Shown: positions 51,029-60,100 of the stretch, one piece after another
How positions within the stretch are numbered: position 1 is the first letter of the stretch
Layout of the letters: every line of letters starts with the position of its first letter
Assembly (NCBI GenBank): GCA_902500995.1
Contig: CABVSR010000002.1
Span: forward strand, 1-64,000
From: an uncultured Nitrospira sp.
GTDB taxonomy: Bacteria > Nitrospirota > Nitrospiria > Nitrospirales > Nitrospiraceae
DNA length: 64,000 bases
Reading direction: 5' to 3'
The notes under the pieces: model-generated
What the model was told of the DNA's origin: nothing
The model's input: only the letters and a program-made list of their open reading frames with translations
Databases searched by the model: none
Made by a program: the position numbers and the translations under genes

Positions 51029-52099
51029 TCATTCCGAGCGCCGGGGGAAGCGGGTCACTGCCACCCACAGCAGCAGCACCGTTCCCCACCAGGGCAGAGC
51101 CTGATCCGGCGGTTGGCGGGATGGAGGCAGCGCGGGGCGAGCGGCGGCAGGCTGAGGTCGGGCACGGGCCGGTGCCGGCTCTGTGCCTGCGGCTTTCGAT
51201 GCATCGGCCACGACGGCCTTTTCCGTAGGGACGATCCGGGTCCCCAACTTGTTGGCGTAAACCTGGGTAAACTCTGCGCCGAACAGGAGAATCTGTGCGG
51301 AGTAATAGATCCACACCAGCATGATGACAAGCGAGCCCGCCGACCCGTAGGCCGAACCGACGTCGCTTTTTCCCAGATACAAGCCGATGGCAAACTTCCC
51401 GATCGTGAACAGCAAGGCGGTCAGCAGCGCGCCGATCCACACATCGCTCCACGCAATCCTGGCATCCGGAAGCACCTTGAACATCAAGGCAAACAGCCCT
51501 GCGATCACGAGCAACGAAATGACCAGTTCCAATCCCTGCAGAACCACCTCGGGCGCCGGCAGCCACCCGCCGTACCACTTGCCGAATGCGGCCAGGGCCG
51601 CGCTCAGGACCAGGGACACGAGAAGCAGGAAGCCGGTCCCCAGTACCGCGCTGACCGAAATGAATCGATCGCGAATCACGCCCCAAATACCGCGTCCTTC
51701 TTTCGGTTCCACTCCCCACACGGTATTGAGCGAGTCCTGCAACTGGGCGAAGACCCCTGACGCGCCGAGCAGCAGGGTCGCCGCACCCAAGAGCATGGCC
51801 ACGGTCCCGGTGGTCGGCTGACCGGCATGCTCGATCATTTGCCGGATCGCATCCGCGCTTTGGGGTCCCATCAAATTCGTGGTCTGCTCAAGGATGTGCT
51901 TCTGGGTTGCCTCGCGGCCGAATATCACCCCGATGAGCGAGATCAAGACGATCAGCAGAGGCACGAGGGACAGCACGGTGTAGTAGGCCAGTGCCGCCCC
52001 GTGGCGCGGGATCTTGTCACGGCTCCATGCCGCGAAGGCTTCCTGCAGCAGGGACCACAAGGTCCGAGGTTGAAGTAACATTTTCCACGTGCGAGTCAT
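51029..52099 (-). CDS. YihY/BrkB-family membrane protein (second copy)
   Basis: A 356-residue inner-membrane protein with about six helices, longer than the copy at 24774. Blocks: [60 protein letters not shown] and [21 protein letters not shown] Pro/Ala-rich cytoplasmic stretch follows, ending with another hydrophobic segment ([16 protein letters not shown]). GGGAGGCGAC precedes ATG 52099, deciding against the upstream frame to 52198. The catalase gene follows. Confidence 0.88.
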   Translation of the reverse strand: MTRTWKMLLQPRTLWSLLQEAFAAWSRDKIPRHGAALAYYTVLSLVPLLIVLISLIGVIFGREATQKHILEQTTNLMGPQSADAIRQMIEHAGQPTTGTVAMLLGAATLLLGASGVFAQLQDSLNTVWGVEPKEGRGIWGVIRDRFISVSAVLGTGFLLLVSLVLSAALAAFGKWYGGWLPAPEVVLQGLELVISLLVIAGLFALMFKVLPDARIAWSDVWIGALLTALLFTIGKFAIGLYLGKSDVGSAYGSAGSLVIMLVWIYYSAQILLFGAEFTQVYANKLGTRIVPTEKAVVADASKAAGTEPAPARARPQPAAARPALPPSRQPPDQALPWWGTVLLLWVAVTRFPRRSE

Positions 52100-52188
52100 G
52101 TCGCCTCCCTCATGTTCCCCTGTGCCGGACGTCTGTTCCAGATAATCTCTCAGCGCGACCGGTTCATTTTGACCCAACTCGGTGTGTA

Positions 52189-52235
52189 AGACTGCCACTG
52201 CCGATCATCGTGGCAACACTCGGAATCTCCCTAGG
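52189..52235 (-). promoter_or_regulatory. Possible island palindrome promoter (YihY-katE unit)
   Basis: Reverse strand: CCTAGG (52235-52230), six bases, CCGAGT (52223-52218), 23 bases, CAGTCT (52194-52189). ATG 52099 lies about 80 bases after the predicted start. Confidence 0.45.
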
Positions 52236-52268
52236 GCCCCCGAAGCCCGGGAGCAATGTTTCGCCAAA

Positions 52269-52314
52269 ACTAGGGAATCGCCTAGTGGCCACCGCGCAGA
52301 TGCTCTTCTACAGT
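52269..52314 (+). promoter_or_regulatory. Island palindrome promoter (152-residue CxxC protein)
   Basis: Perfect ACTAGG (52269-52274), six bases, CCTAGT (52281-52286), 22 bases, TACAGT (52309-52314). ATG 52364 lies about 43 bases after the predicted start. Confidence 0.65.
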
Positions 52315-52363
52315 GCAGATCTAGCCAGTCTACATTTCACCCCGATTGCCAGAGAGGTGTGTC

Positions 52364-52822
52364 ATGAAGTCAGACATGAACAAGCTGATCCCTATCTGCT
52401 GCGTGTGTGAAAACGTGCGAGGAGAGTCGCTGTCGCCGGGGGCGGAGCCGGAGTGGGGGCCCCTAAAGGACTATCTCGACAGACACCACCTGACGATCGG
52501 GGGCTATCGTCTCACCCACACCTACTGCCCCGCTTGCGCCGGACAGTTCACAAAGCTTGGAAGAACCGCGCGCCCTGCCGTCACCGAGGACTATCCCGAA
52601 ACCGTCAATAGTGTGACGCCGACGATTCTCGACGCGTTCGATCACATGCAGCAGTGCGATCTGGATATGCTGGTGGAAGCCTGCCCCACCCTCACCTGGA
52701 ACCAGGTCTTTTCGGAAGTCGACCGTCTCAGCCGCATGGGGCATTTGCGCTTGAGCCACCTCGGTCAAGGCCGCTACAACATCGAACGGCCCCAACCGGT
52801 TGCAGTGGGCGTCGGCTCGTAG
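52364..52822 (+). CDS. CxxC protein resembling the Cys-rich tail of sensor kinases
   Basis: A 152-residue soluble protein. The first 65 residues (IPICCVCENVRGESLSPG, then WGPLKDYLDRH and THTYCPACAG) carry two CxxC pairs in the arrangement often seen as a short metal-binding tail on PAS-containing regulators and kinases. The remainder (LDMLVEACPTLTWNQVFSEV, DRLSRMGHLRLSHLGQGRYN) reads like a winged-helix unit, so a stand-alone DNA-binding regulator is possible. AGAGGTG precedes ATG 52364. Its 3' end overlaps the convergent phosphatase gene by 49 bases. Confidence 0.65.
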   Translation: MKSDMNKLIPICCVCENVRGESLSPGAEPEWGPLKDYLDRHHLTIGGYRLTHTYCPACAGQFTKLGRTARPAVTEDYPETVNSVTPTILDAFDHMQQCDLDMLVEACPTLTWNQVFSEVDRLSRMGHLRLSHLGQGRYNIERPQPVAVGVGS

Positions 52823-53544
52823 CCGTCACGCCGCCGCGCGCCGGTGCGGCCCATGGCTTGAAACCGGATCTCTGCCTTCACCGGTAGATGGTCGGAGGCA
52901 GTCCGGCTCTCCGCTGTCCGATGGACATGTATCCCGCGGAGAGCCTCCGGAGGAGAGACCCAGATCCGGTCTAAGGCCAACACCGGCCAGACGGCGGGAA
53001 AGGTCGGTGGAGAGGCGGGAGAGCCGAAGACATTCCGTAGCACGCGCAGCGATTTTCCCCACACCTGCCACTCATTCAAATCGCCCATGAGAATCGTCAA
53101 CGTCTCCTTGTCGATCGGGAGACGTTTCAGCAGTCGTGCCGTCTGGAGCGGCCGCTCTTTCGGCCAGAGCCCCAGATGCGTCGCCGCCACTTGGATGGTC
53201 GCTCCCTGCCAGTAGATGTCGGCGGCGAGGGCGCCCCGCGGCTCATAGCGCCCGACGGACAGGTCCCACTGCTGCACCTGTTTCACCGGGTAACGCGTCA
53301 AGAGGCCGTTGCCGTAGCGACCGGTTTCCGAGGTGCGCACCGGCCCCCCGACCGCGGTCATCCCTAATTTTGCGGCGAGCCAACTCAATAACTGATCGGG
53401 ATGCCGACCGGGAAAATCCACCTCCTGGAGCGCCACGATGTCCGCGTCCATTTCCTTGATCACCCGGAGGATGCGGTCGGGGTCGTAGCGACCGTCCCGC
53501 CCGTATCCGCGATGAATATTGTAGGAGGCCACCCGGAGGCGCAT
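52774..53544 (-). CDS. Endonuclease/exonuclease/phosphatase (EEP) family protein
   Basis: A 256-residue enzyme of the EEP superfamily, metal-dependent phosphodiesterases. Motifs: RVASYNIHRGYG, VALQEVDFPG (metal-binding Glu), AATHLGL, LMGDLNEW (Asp/Asn) and SDHLPVKAEI (Asp-His). ATG 53544 has AGAGGA eight bases before it and is preferred over TTG 53562 and ATG 53553. It follows the phospholipase D/VTT gene by 24 bases, the usual pairing of these families; substrates may be phospholipid head groups or nucleic acids. Confidence 0.87.
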   Translation of the reverse strand: MRLRVASYNIHRGYGRDGRYDPDRILRVIKEMDADIVALQEVDFPGRHPDQLLSWLAAKLGMTAVGGPVRTSETGRYGNGLLTRYPVKQVQQWDLSVGRYEPRGALAADIYWQGATIQVAATHLGLWPKERPLQTARLLKRLPIDKETLTILMGDLNEWQVWGKSLRVLRNVFGSPASPPTFPAVWPVLALDRIWVSPPEALRGIHVHRTAESRTASDHLPVKAEIRFQAMGRTGARRRDGYEPTPTATGWGRSML

Positions 53545-53568
53545 CGGCTGCATCCTCTGCAAGGGAGT

Positions 53569-55815
53569 TCATGGTTGTGACTTCGCTGAGACCGCGCGGA
53601 CGGGAGCCGCTGCAGGCTGGCGTGACTGCAATCGCCCCGACACATACCACATTCCCATCCAGGCCGCGGCGACGACGAGTCCGACGGCTGTGAAGGCCTG
53701 CCAGCTTGGTTCCCGGATCGCTTCCTCCACGCGGCCGACGAAGGTCGCCATGATGGCGATGCCGGGCAACATTCCCAGCGAGGTCCCCAGGACAAAATTC
53801 CTCAGCGAAACAGGCGACGCCCCGGCCACCAGATTGATGATGGAAAATGGGGCGATCGGGAGCAGCCTCACCAAGACCACAGCCCAAAACCCTCGCTCGG
53901 CCAGGCGCCGGCTCAGCAGTTCCACTCGGGAGCCCGCCCATCTCCGGATACGGTACGAGCCTAGGGTTCGACCGAGGACGAACAGCGTGGTCGCGCTCAT
54001 CAGTGACCCGGCCAGCGCGGACAAGGCGCCCAGCCAAGGGCCGAACGCGATGATCGTGGCCGCGAGAAGTACGGTAATCGGCAGGACGAGCAGGCCGCCC
54101 ACGGTGTATCCCGCCATAACCGCGAGGATCGCCAGCGGACTTTGGCCGAGGGCCTGCGCATGAGTCACCAGGGCTTCGAGATCCAGCAACTGGCCCAGAT
54201 CCGTCCAGCGCCAGGCAGCGGCGAGCAGCCCCATGGCTGCCAGGACCGACAATCCCACCAGCGCGCGCCGCACGATCTGTGCCCGCTCCCGTTTAAACTC
54301 CAACCCGGCGAGGAGATGATCCGGAGCGAGGGGCCGTTCCGGATCCAGCAGCGCATGGTCCGGCATCATCACCTCCGAAGCGCAGGCCGCTTCGAAGCAG
54401 CCCTCGGCGAGCGTGCGCTCACCCCCTCGTAACGACTCGATGGCTCCAATAAGCGAACCGCATCGCGTGAGACAGTCCTCGACCCGCTCCGGCGCGACAC
54501 CGAGATGTTCGGCGAGCAATCCATTGCGGAAGGCCGCAATGGCGGCCTTCACCGGCGCTTGTCCGGAGGCCTCGATGGCGAGGTTGCATTCCGTGTCGAG
54601 CCCCATTGAACGATTGGAGACATTCGCCGACCCGATACAGACGAATTCATCATCGACAATCAACAGCTTGCTGTGTACGGCGACGGTCACCGGTCCCTCT
54701 TCTCCGGGAACGACCGGAGCATACACACGCAACCGGTGATAATGGTCGGCCACCTCCATTTCGTGCAGCAGCCGGGCCCGCAACCCATCCATCGTCCGGC
54801 GTTCCAGCCAGCCGTCGCATTGAAGACGAAGCACCAAGACGACATCCGGTCCCTCGTGCTCCGAGAGCCGTTGCGCCAGAACCCGGCTGATGGCCTGGGC
54901 GGTGAAATATTGCGACTCGATGTAGATACAACGGCGCGCCCGTTTGATCGCATGCAGATAGGCCTGTTCGATCTCGCGTCTTTCCTCCAACTCTTCGTAC
55001 AGAGGCTGGGTGCGCAAAATCCCCACCGGCCATTCCGTCACATCGGGACTGACCGCCGGCGGCCACAGCTCTTCCACGGCACGTTTGGGCGGCGGGGTGA
55101 GCCGACGGCCGGTGGCTCGTAACCAGCGGTTCCGCGCGAGTTCTCCCAGCGCCGAGGCGGCCTCTCCGCCGACCATCATCTGCACGTCGTGGAACGGAGG
55201 ATAGGCTGTGCCGCCCGCATCGACTCGATGGGGATCCTGGGCCAGATGCGCTCTGGTATCCCAGCGCGACTTACTTAGATCCAGCCCGCCGGCGAAGGCG
55301 ACGGCATCGTCGATCACGACCAATTTTTGATGATGGGACGCGCCGACCGGATGGTGGTCGTCCATGACATAGGACAGGCGGCGATGGTGGCGCCAGCCCG
55401 GTTCGGCGGTCGGCATCCACTGCCGCTCCAGCGCATAAATGAGGGCATAGTCCCAGTTGAGCACGTAGACCCGCAGCTTGCGCTTCCGGCGCAACAAGGC
55501 CGCGAGAAACGAACCGAGTTTGGCCGGCATCTCCGCCGACGGGCCTTCGCCCCGCACCAACTCAAGCTGAGTATCGATATCCCACCCGACGATCATGATT
55601 GTATGTTTCGCGCGCAGGGCCGCGTCGCGAAACGCCTTGAAGTAGGCCTCCCCATCCACCAGGAACGCCGCCCGTTCAGCTCGCTCGACCCGCCAGCAAG
55701 TTTGTCCCGGTACCAGAAACGGCGATAGCTGCTCCGTCTGCGGCTGAGGGCCGGCGGGATGCTCAACATCCTTCGCTCGGCTGGGTTCTACTATGGCGCT
55801 CTGGCCCGTCTGCAT
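53569..55815 (-). CDS. Phospholipase D-like protein with C-terminal VTT (DedA-like) membrane domain
   Basis: A 748-residue fusion. The N-terminal half has two HKD active-site motifs, HHQKLVVIDD with AFAGGLD, and HSKLLIVDDEFVCIGSAN, as in cardiolipin synthase/phospholipase D. The C-terminal 230 residues are a VTT/SNARE-associated domain with several helices (GGLLVLPITVLLAATIIAFG, FWAVVLVRLLPIAPFSIINL). It probably acts on membrane phospholipids. AAGGA eight bases before ATG 55815 and the promoter -10 at 55842-55847 fix the start. The EEP gene follows. Confidence 0.88.
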   Translation of the reverse strand: MQTGQSAIVEPSRAKDVEHPAGPQPQTEQLSPFLVPGQTCWRVERAERAAFLVDGEAYFKAFRDAALRAKHTIMIVGWDIDTQLELVRGEGPSAEMPAKLGSFLAALLRRKRKLRVYVLNWDYALIYALERQWMPTAEPGWRHHRRLSYVMDDHHPVGASHHQKLVVIDDAVAFAGGLDLSKSRWDTRAHLAQDPHRVDAGGTAYPPFHDVQMMVGGEAASALGELARNRWLRATGRRLTPPPKRAVEELWPPAVSPDVTEWPVGILRTQPLYEELEERREIEQAYLHAIKRARRCIYIESQYFTAQAISRVLAQRLSEHEGPDVVLVLRLQCDGWLERRTMDGLRARLLHEMEVADHYHRLRVYAPVVPGEEGPVTVAVHSKLLIVDDEFVCIGSANVSNRSMGLDTECNLAIEASGQAPVKAAIAAFRNGLLAEHLGVAPERVEDCLTRCGSLIGAIESLRGGERTLAEGCFEAACASEVMMPDHALLDPERPLAPDHLLAGLEFKRERAQIVRRALVGLSVLAAMGLLAAAWRWTDLGQLLDLEALVTHAQALGQSPLAILAVMAGYTVGGLLVLPITVLLAATIIAFGPWLGALSALAGSLMSATTLFVLGRTLGSYRIRRWAGSRVELLSRRLAERGFWAVVLVRLLPIAPFSIINLVAGASPVSLRNFVLGTSLGMLPGIAIMATFVGRVEEAIREPSWQAFTAVGLVVAAAWMGMWYVSGRLQSRQPAAAPVRAVSAKSQP

Positions 55816-55841
55816 GTGCTCCGTCCTTTCCCTGTGATGCA

Positions 55842-55889
55842 AACCTACCGAATTTCGGCGTGAGGAACCCAGCTAGTCAGATCCCTAGC
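55842..55889 (-). promoter_or_regulatory. Island palindrome promoter (PLD/VTT-EEP unit)
   Basis: Reverse strand: GCTAGG (55889-55884), six bases, ACTAGC (55877-55872), 24 bases, TAGGTT (55847-55842). ATG 55815 lies about 20 bases after the predicted start. Confidence 0.55.
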
Positions 55890-55920
55890 TGAACGATCGG
55901 CGGCCGTTTCGAGAGGTTTC

Positions 55921-55954
55921 CCTAGTACGTACCTGCAGGCGGGCACGTTAGTCT
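55921..55954 (+). promoter_or_regulatory. Island half-site promoter (four-helix Cys protein)
   Basis: CCTAGT (55921-55926), 22 bases, TAGTCT (55949-55954). The left half-site is degenerate (TCGAGA). ATG 55983 lies about 22 bases after the predicted start. Confidence 0.5.
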
Positions 55955-55982
55955 ACGGATAGGCATTCACAAGGGGGCAACC

Positions 55983-56393
55983 ATGAAAATGTCTACGTCT
56001 GTACAGTCGGTCGATCAACACCGCCTGGATTGCATCCAGGCCTGTCTGGATTGCGCGCGGATCTGCAATACCTGCGGCGACGACATGATCGGGATGGAGA
56101 TGTCGCATGATCAGGAGGCACAGGATCTCATGACGCGCTGCATCCGGCTCTGCCGTGACTGCTCGGATATCTGCATTCTCGCGGCGCAGTGGATGGGACG
56201 GAATTCGGCGTTTGCGGTTCGCCTCTGCGCCTTTTGCGCTGAAATGTGCGAACTCTGCGCCGGCGTCTGCGAGCAACATGCCCCGCACCATCCCATGTGC
56301 GGAGAATGCGCCAAAGAATGCCGCCGCTGCGCCGAACTCTGTCATAAGATGGTGGTAGAAACGGTGCCGAGTTCGACCGGGGGCACGGCGTAG
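55983..56393 (+). CDS. Four-helix-bundle copper-binding protein (DUF326, Csp-like)
   Basis: A 136-residue soluble protein with repeated Cys pairs along helices: CIQACLDCARICNTCG, CIRLCRDCSDIC, CAFCAEMCELCAGVC and CGECAKECRRCAELCH. This is the DUF326/copper-storage-protein pattern in which Cys lining a four-helix bundle bind many Cu(I) ions. No Tat or Sec signal is seen, so it is cytosolic. AAGGGGGCAACC precedes the ATG. It may buffer copper for this metal-handling organism; an efflux pump operon lies at the other end of the window. Confidence 0.9.
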   Translation: MKMSTSVQSVDQHRLDCIQACLDCARICNTCGDDMIGMEMSHDQEAQDLMTRCIRLCRDCSDICILAAQWMGRNSAFAVRLCAFCAEMCELCAGVCEQHAPHHPMCGECAKECRRCAELCHKMVVETVPSSTGGTA

Positions 56394-56425
56394 TTGCTGC
56401 CGGTGGTACAGCACTGAAAGGAGCC

Positions 56426-56890
56426 ATGATGATCACATCAATCATCGGAACCGGCATATTGGCTTTCGTCTTGTTCACGCGATGGTCTCCGCTTCAGGTG
56501 GACGTTCCTGCACCGGTCCCCAACCCCGGTCCCGGACCGACGGTCCCGCCCAAACCAAGCGATCCTATTCCTGTGCCTCCGACGACGCCCAAATTATCTT
56601 CCTCGGCCCTCTGGGCGCATGAAAGGTCATCACCGGTGCCCGTGGCGGACAGGCCATCGATGCAGGAGCCCGTATCTGGGAAACTGCTGTCACTCGATCT
56701 GGACAAACGAGAAGGCCGGCTCGGCACGGATCTCGGCCGGGAAGTCCTCTTCCACATCCCCAAGCCTGAATTGTTTGCTCACCTTTCCGTCGGCCAGCGG
56801 GTCACCATCAAGCTGGATGCAAGCCAACAGGCCATCGGCGTGATGGAGGCCACGGCGCCGGAACTTCCTCCACCGTCCCAGCCTCAGTAA
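56426..56890 (+). CDS. Membrane-anchored Pro-rich protein, unknown function
   Basis: A 154-residue protein. One N-terminal helix (IIGTGILAFVLFTRW), a Pro-rich spacer (PAPVPNPGPGPTVPPKPSDP) and a small beta-rich C-terminal domain (SGKLLSLDLDKREGRLGTDL, VLFHIPKPELFAHLSVGQRV) that resembles an OB-like or cold-shock-like fold. GAAAGGAG precedes two adjacent ATG codons, 56426 and 56429. It follows the Csp-like gene by 32 bases and may be read with it. Confidence 0.65.
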   Translation: MMITSIIGTGILAFVLFTRWSPLQVDVPAPVPNPGPGPTVPPKPSDPIPVPPTTPKLSSSALWAHERSSPVPVADRPSMQEPVSGKLLSLDLDKREGRLGTDLGREVLFHIPKPELFAHLSVGQRVTIKLDASQQAIGVMEATAPELPPPSQPQ

Positions 56891-56912
56891 CCTCGGCCTT
56901 TCTCTTCGACCG

Positions 56913-56959
56913 ACTAGGGGTTTCACCAGTGGGGCCTCGCCTGCCATTCATGCTACACA
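56913..56959 (+). promoter_or_regulatory. Island palindrome promoter (double sensor kinase)
   Basis: ACTAGG (56913-56918), six bases, ACCAGT (56925-56930), 23 bases, TACACA (56954-56959). ATG 57114 lies about 150 bases further on. If real, the kinase belongs to the same regulon. Confidence 0.45.
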
Positions 56960-57113
56960 TGTGGCGCGCCACAGAGGGGCCTGACTTCCCCTGCGCAGTG
57001 AATCCTGCTCTTCTCGACGGCCCCAGGACTCCATAGGAGCTTTTCCAGGGGGAGCCTTTTCCCCCCATGATCGGCCGGCCCTCATCGAGCAACACACAAC
57101 CTGGGACGGGGCA

Positions 57114-60100
57114 ATGAAGGCGACCGACATCTTCAGCTGGCTGACCGGCAGCGAGATGGGGGAGCGAATCCGGGAGTTCGACTGGAGCCAGACCGCGTTA
57201 GGGCCGCTCGAACGATGGCCGACCACCCTTTTGTCCACCCTCGGCATTTGTCTCACTGCGCGGTTTCCCCTCGCCACCTATTGGGGACCTCAAGGACGGC
57301 TGCTCTACAATGATGCGTGGCGTCCGATTTTGGGAGACAAACATCCCTGGGCGCTCGGTCGTCCGGCCGAAGAAGTGTGGCCGGAAATCTGGGACCGGCT
57401 TCAGCCCCTGTTTCACACCGTATTGAACGAAGGGCAGGCGACGTGGAGAAGCGACGAGCTGTTGCCGATGCAGCGGTTCGGCTACACCGAAGAATGTTAC
57501 TTCGACTATAGCTTCAATCCCATTCGAGGAGAAAGCGGGCAGGTCGAAGGCATCCTGAACATCGTCCAGGAAACCACCTATCGCGTGCTCAACGACCGGC
57601 GAGCCACTCTGTTGCGCGAGTTGGCCGCCCTGTCCGGGTCGGCGCAGAACGAAGAGGAAGCCTGCGCCCGCATCCTGCAAGCCCTCGCCACCGACCCGGC
57701 AGATGTGCCCTTCGCCCTGCTCTACCAGATTGATCGGGATCAGAGACAAGCGCGGCTGGCCGGTTGCATCGGGCTGGACGAGCCAAGTTGCGCAAGGCGA
57801 GACGTTGTGAATCTGTCGGAGGACCATGCGGCAGAAGGTTGGCCGCTTGCCGCCGCCGTTCGTCAGGGCGGTCCCTCCGTGCTGGACGATCTGGCCGATC
57901 GTTTCGGGCTCTTGCCGGGCGGCGCCTGGCCCGAACCAGCAAGACAAGGCCTCCTGCTCCCTATCGACACCACCGTCCAAGAAGGCGGAGTCATATTGGT
58001 GGCAGGCATCAGCCCCCGCCGCCCGCTCGATGACCACTACCACCATTTCTTCCGGATGCTGGGCTCCCATATGGCCGTCGCCATCAACAACGCCAGGGCC
58101 TATCAATCAGAACAACGCCGGGCCGAGGCGCTGGCCGAACTGGACCGGGCCAAGACGACGTTTTTCAGCAACATCAGCCACGAACTTCGCACGCCGTTGA
58201 CGCTCATGCTCGGGCCGCTGGAGGAGGAACTGCGCCAACGGCCGGACAGTCCCTCGCTCGAAGTCGCCCATCGCAACAGCATGCGCCTCCTCAAACTGGT
58301 CAATACCCTGTTGGATTTCTCGCGCATCGAAGCCGGCCGTGCCGAGGCCTGTTATCAACCGACCGATCTCGCCGGCTATAGCGCGGACCTGGCAAGTAGC
58401 TTCCGCTCGGCGATTGAAACAGCCGGAGTGACGTTTGTGGTGGATTGTCCCTCCCTGCCGGACGCGGTCTATGTCGATCGCAGCATGTGGGAAAAGATCG
58501 TCCTCAACCTGCTCAGCAATGCGTTCAAACACACTTTCCAGGGACAGATCCGGTTGTCCATGCGGCACGACGCCGCGGGAGTGGCACTCATGGTCAGCGA
58601 CACGGGGGTGGGTATTCCCGAAGAGGCGCTGCCGCTCCTCTTCGAGCGCTTCTATCGCGTAGACAACCGTCGCAGCCGGACGCACGAAGGCAGCGGCATC
58701 GGTTTGGCACTGGTCCAGGAAGTCGTGCATCTGCATGGAGGCACGGTCGAGGTCACGAGCCGCCTCTATGAAGGCAGCACATTTACCGTGAGGCTCCCGT
58801 GGGGAAAGGGCCACCTGCCTGCCGACCGGATCGATGAAGTCGAGGAGCAGGCCACGCGATCAACGAGTACTGCTGCCTATGTTCAGGAAGCGCTGCATTG
58901 GCTTCCTGATCATGCCCGGCTCAAGCCTGCGGCATCCGGCCTATCGGCCGCGTCTCCCCCGTCCGCTCGCGCGAGGGTCCTGATCGCCGACGACAATGCC
59001 GACATGCGCCGCTATATCGAGCGCCTGTTGAGCAGCCGGTATGACATCGTCGCGGCGTGCGACGGGCAGGCGGCGCTGGAGGAGATTCGCCGGCACCCGC
59101 CGGATCTCGTATTAAGCGACATCATGATGCCGCAGCTCGACGGCATCGGGCTGCTCAACGCGGTGCGGGCCGATCCGGCCCTGCGTAGCCTTCCGGTGAT
59201 TCTGCTCTCCGCCCGGGCGGGCGAAGAGTCCCGCATCGAAGGGCTGCGGGAAGGCGCCGACGACTATCTCGTCAAACCGTTCAGCGCGCAGGAGTTGACG
59301 GCGCGCGTGGCGACCCATCTGGAGCTTTCGCGCATTCGCCGCCAAGCTCAAGCGGACATCACCCGCAGCAAACTCTTCCTGGAGCGGATCGCCGATTCCA
59401 CGCCCGATCTGCTCTTCGTATTCGACCTGCTCGAGAGACGCGCCCTGTACCTCAATCACGGCGTGAAATCTCTTCTCGGCTACGACCGCGAACATCTCCC
59501 GGCAATGCAGGACAACCCGGTTGCCCGCCTCGTACACCCTGAAGACGTGCCGCGCGTCGAGCAGTGGCTGGCCCGGTTTCAATCGGCCGCCGACGGCGAG
59601 GTGCTGGAACACCGGCACCGGCTCCGGCATGCCGATGGCACCTATCGCTGGTTTGCGGTCCGCGCCTCCGTCTTCGATCGTACGCCGGAACGCCGGGCAA
59701 AAGAGATCATCGGTATCGCCGGAGACACCACCGATCAGATGCGGGCGGAACAACAGATCGCCGCCAGCGAGGCCCGGTTCCGCGCCCTCGTCAGCCAGGC
59801 GACCGCCGCAGTCTCGCAGACCGATCTGAGCGGGCGATTTCTCTTCGTCAACCGCCGCTTCTGCGACATTCTGGGTTATGAAGAATCCGAGCTGCTCGGC
59901 CTGCGCATGCAGCAGATCACCGAGCCGGAGGACCTGCCCCGTAATCTCACCCTGTTTAACCGCCTCGTGCAAGGCGGCCCCGATTTCGTCATCGAGAAAC
60001 GCTACCGTCGGAAAGACGGCACTCCCGTCTGGATGAGTGTGAGCGTGGGCGGCGTCCGGGAGGGAGCGGAGCTGCGGCACATTGTCGCCGTCGGCCTCGA

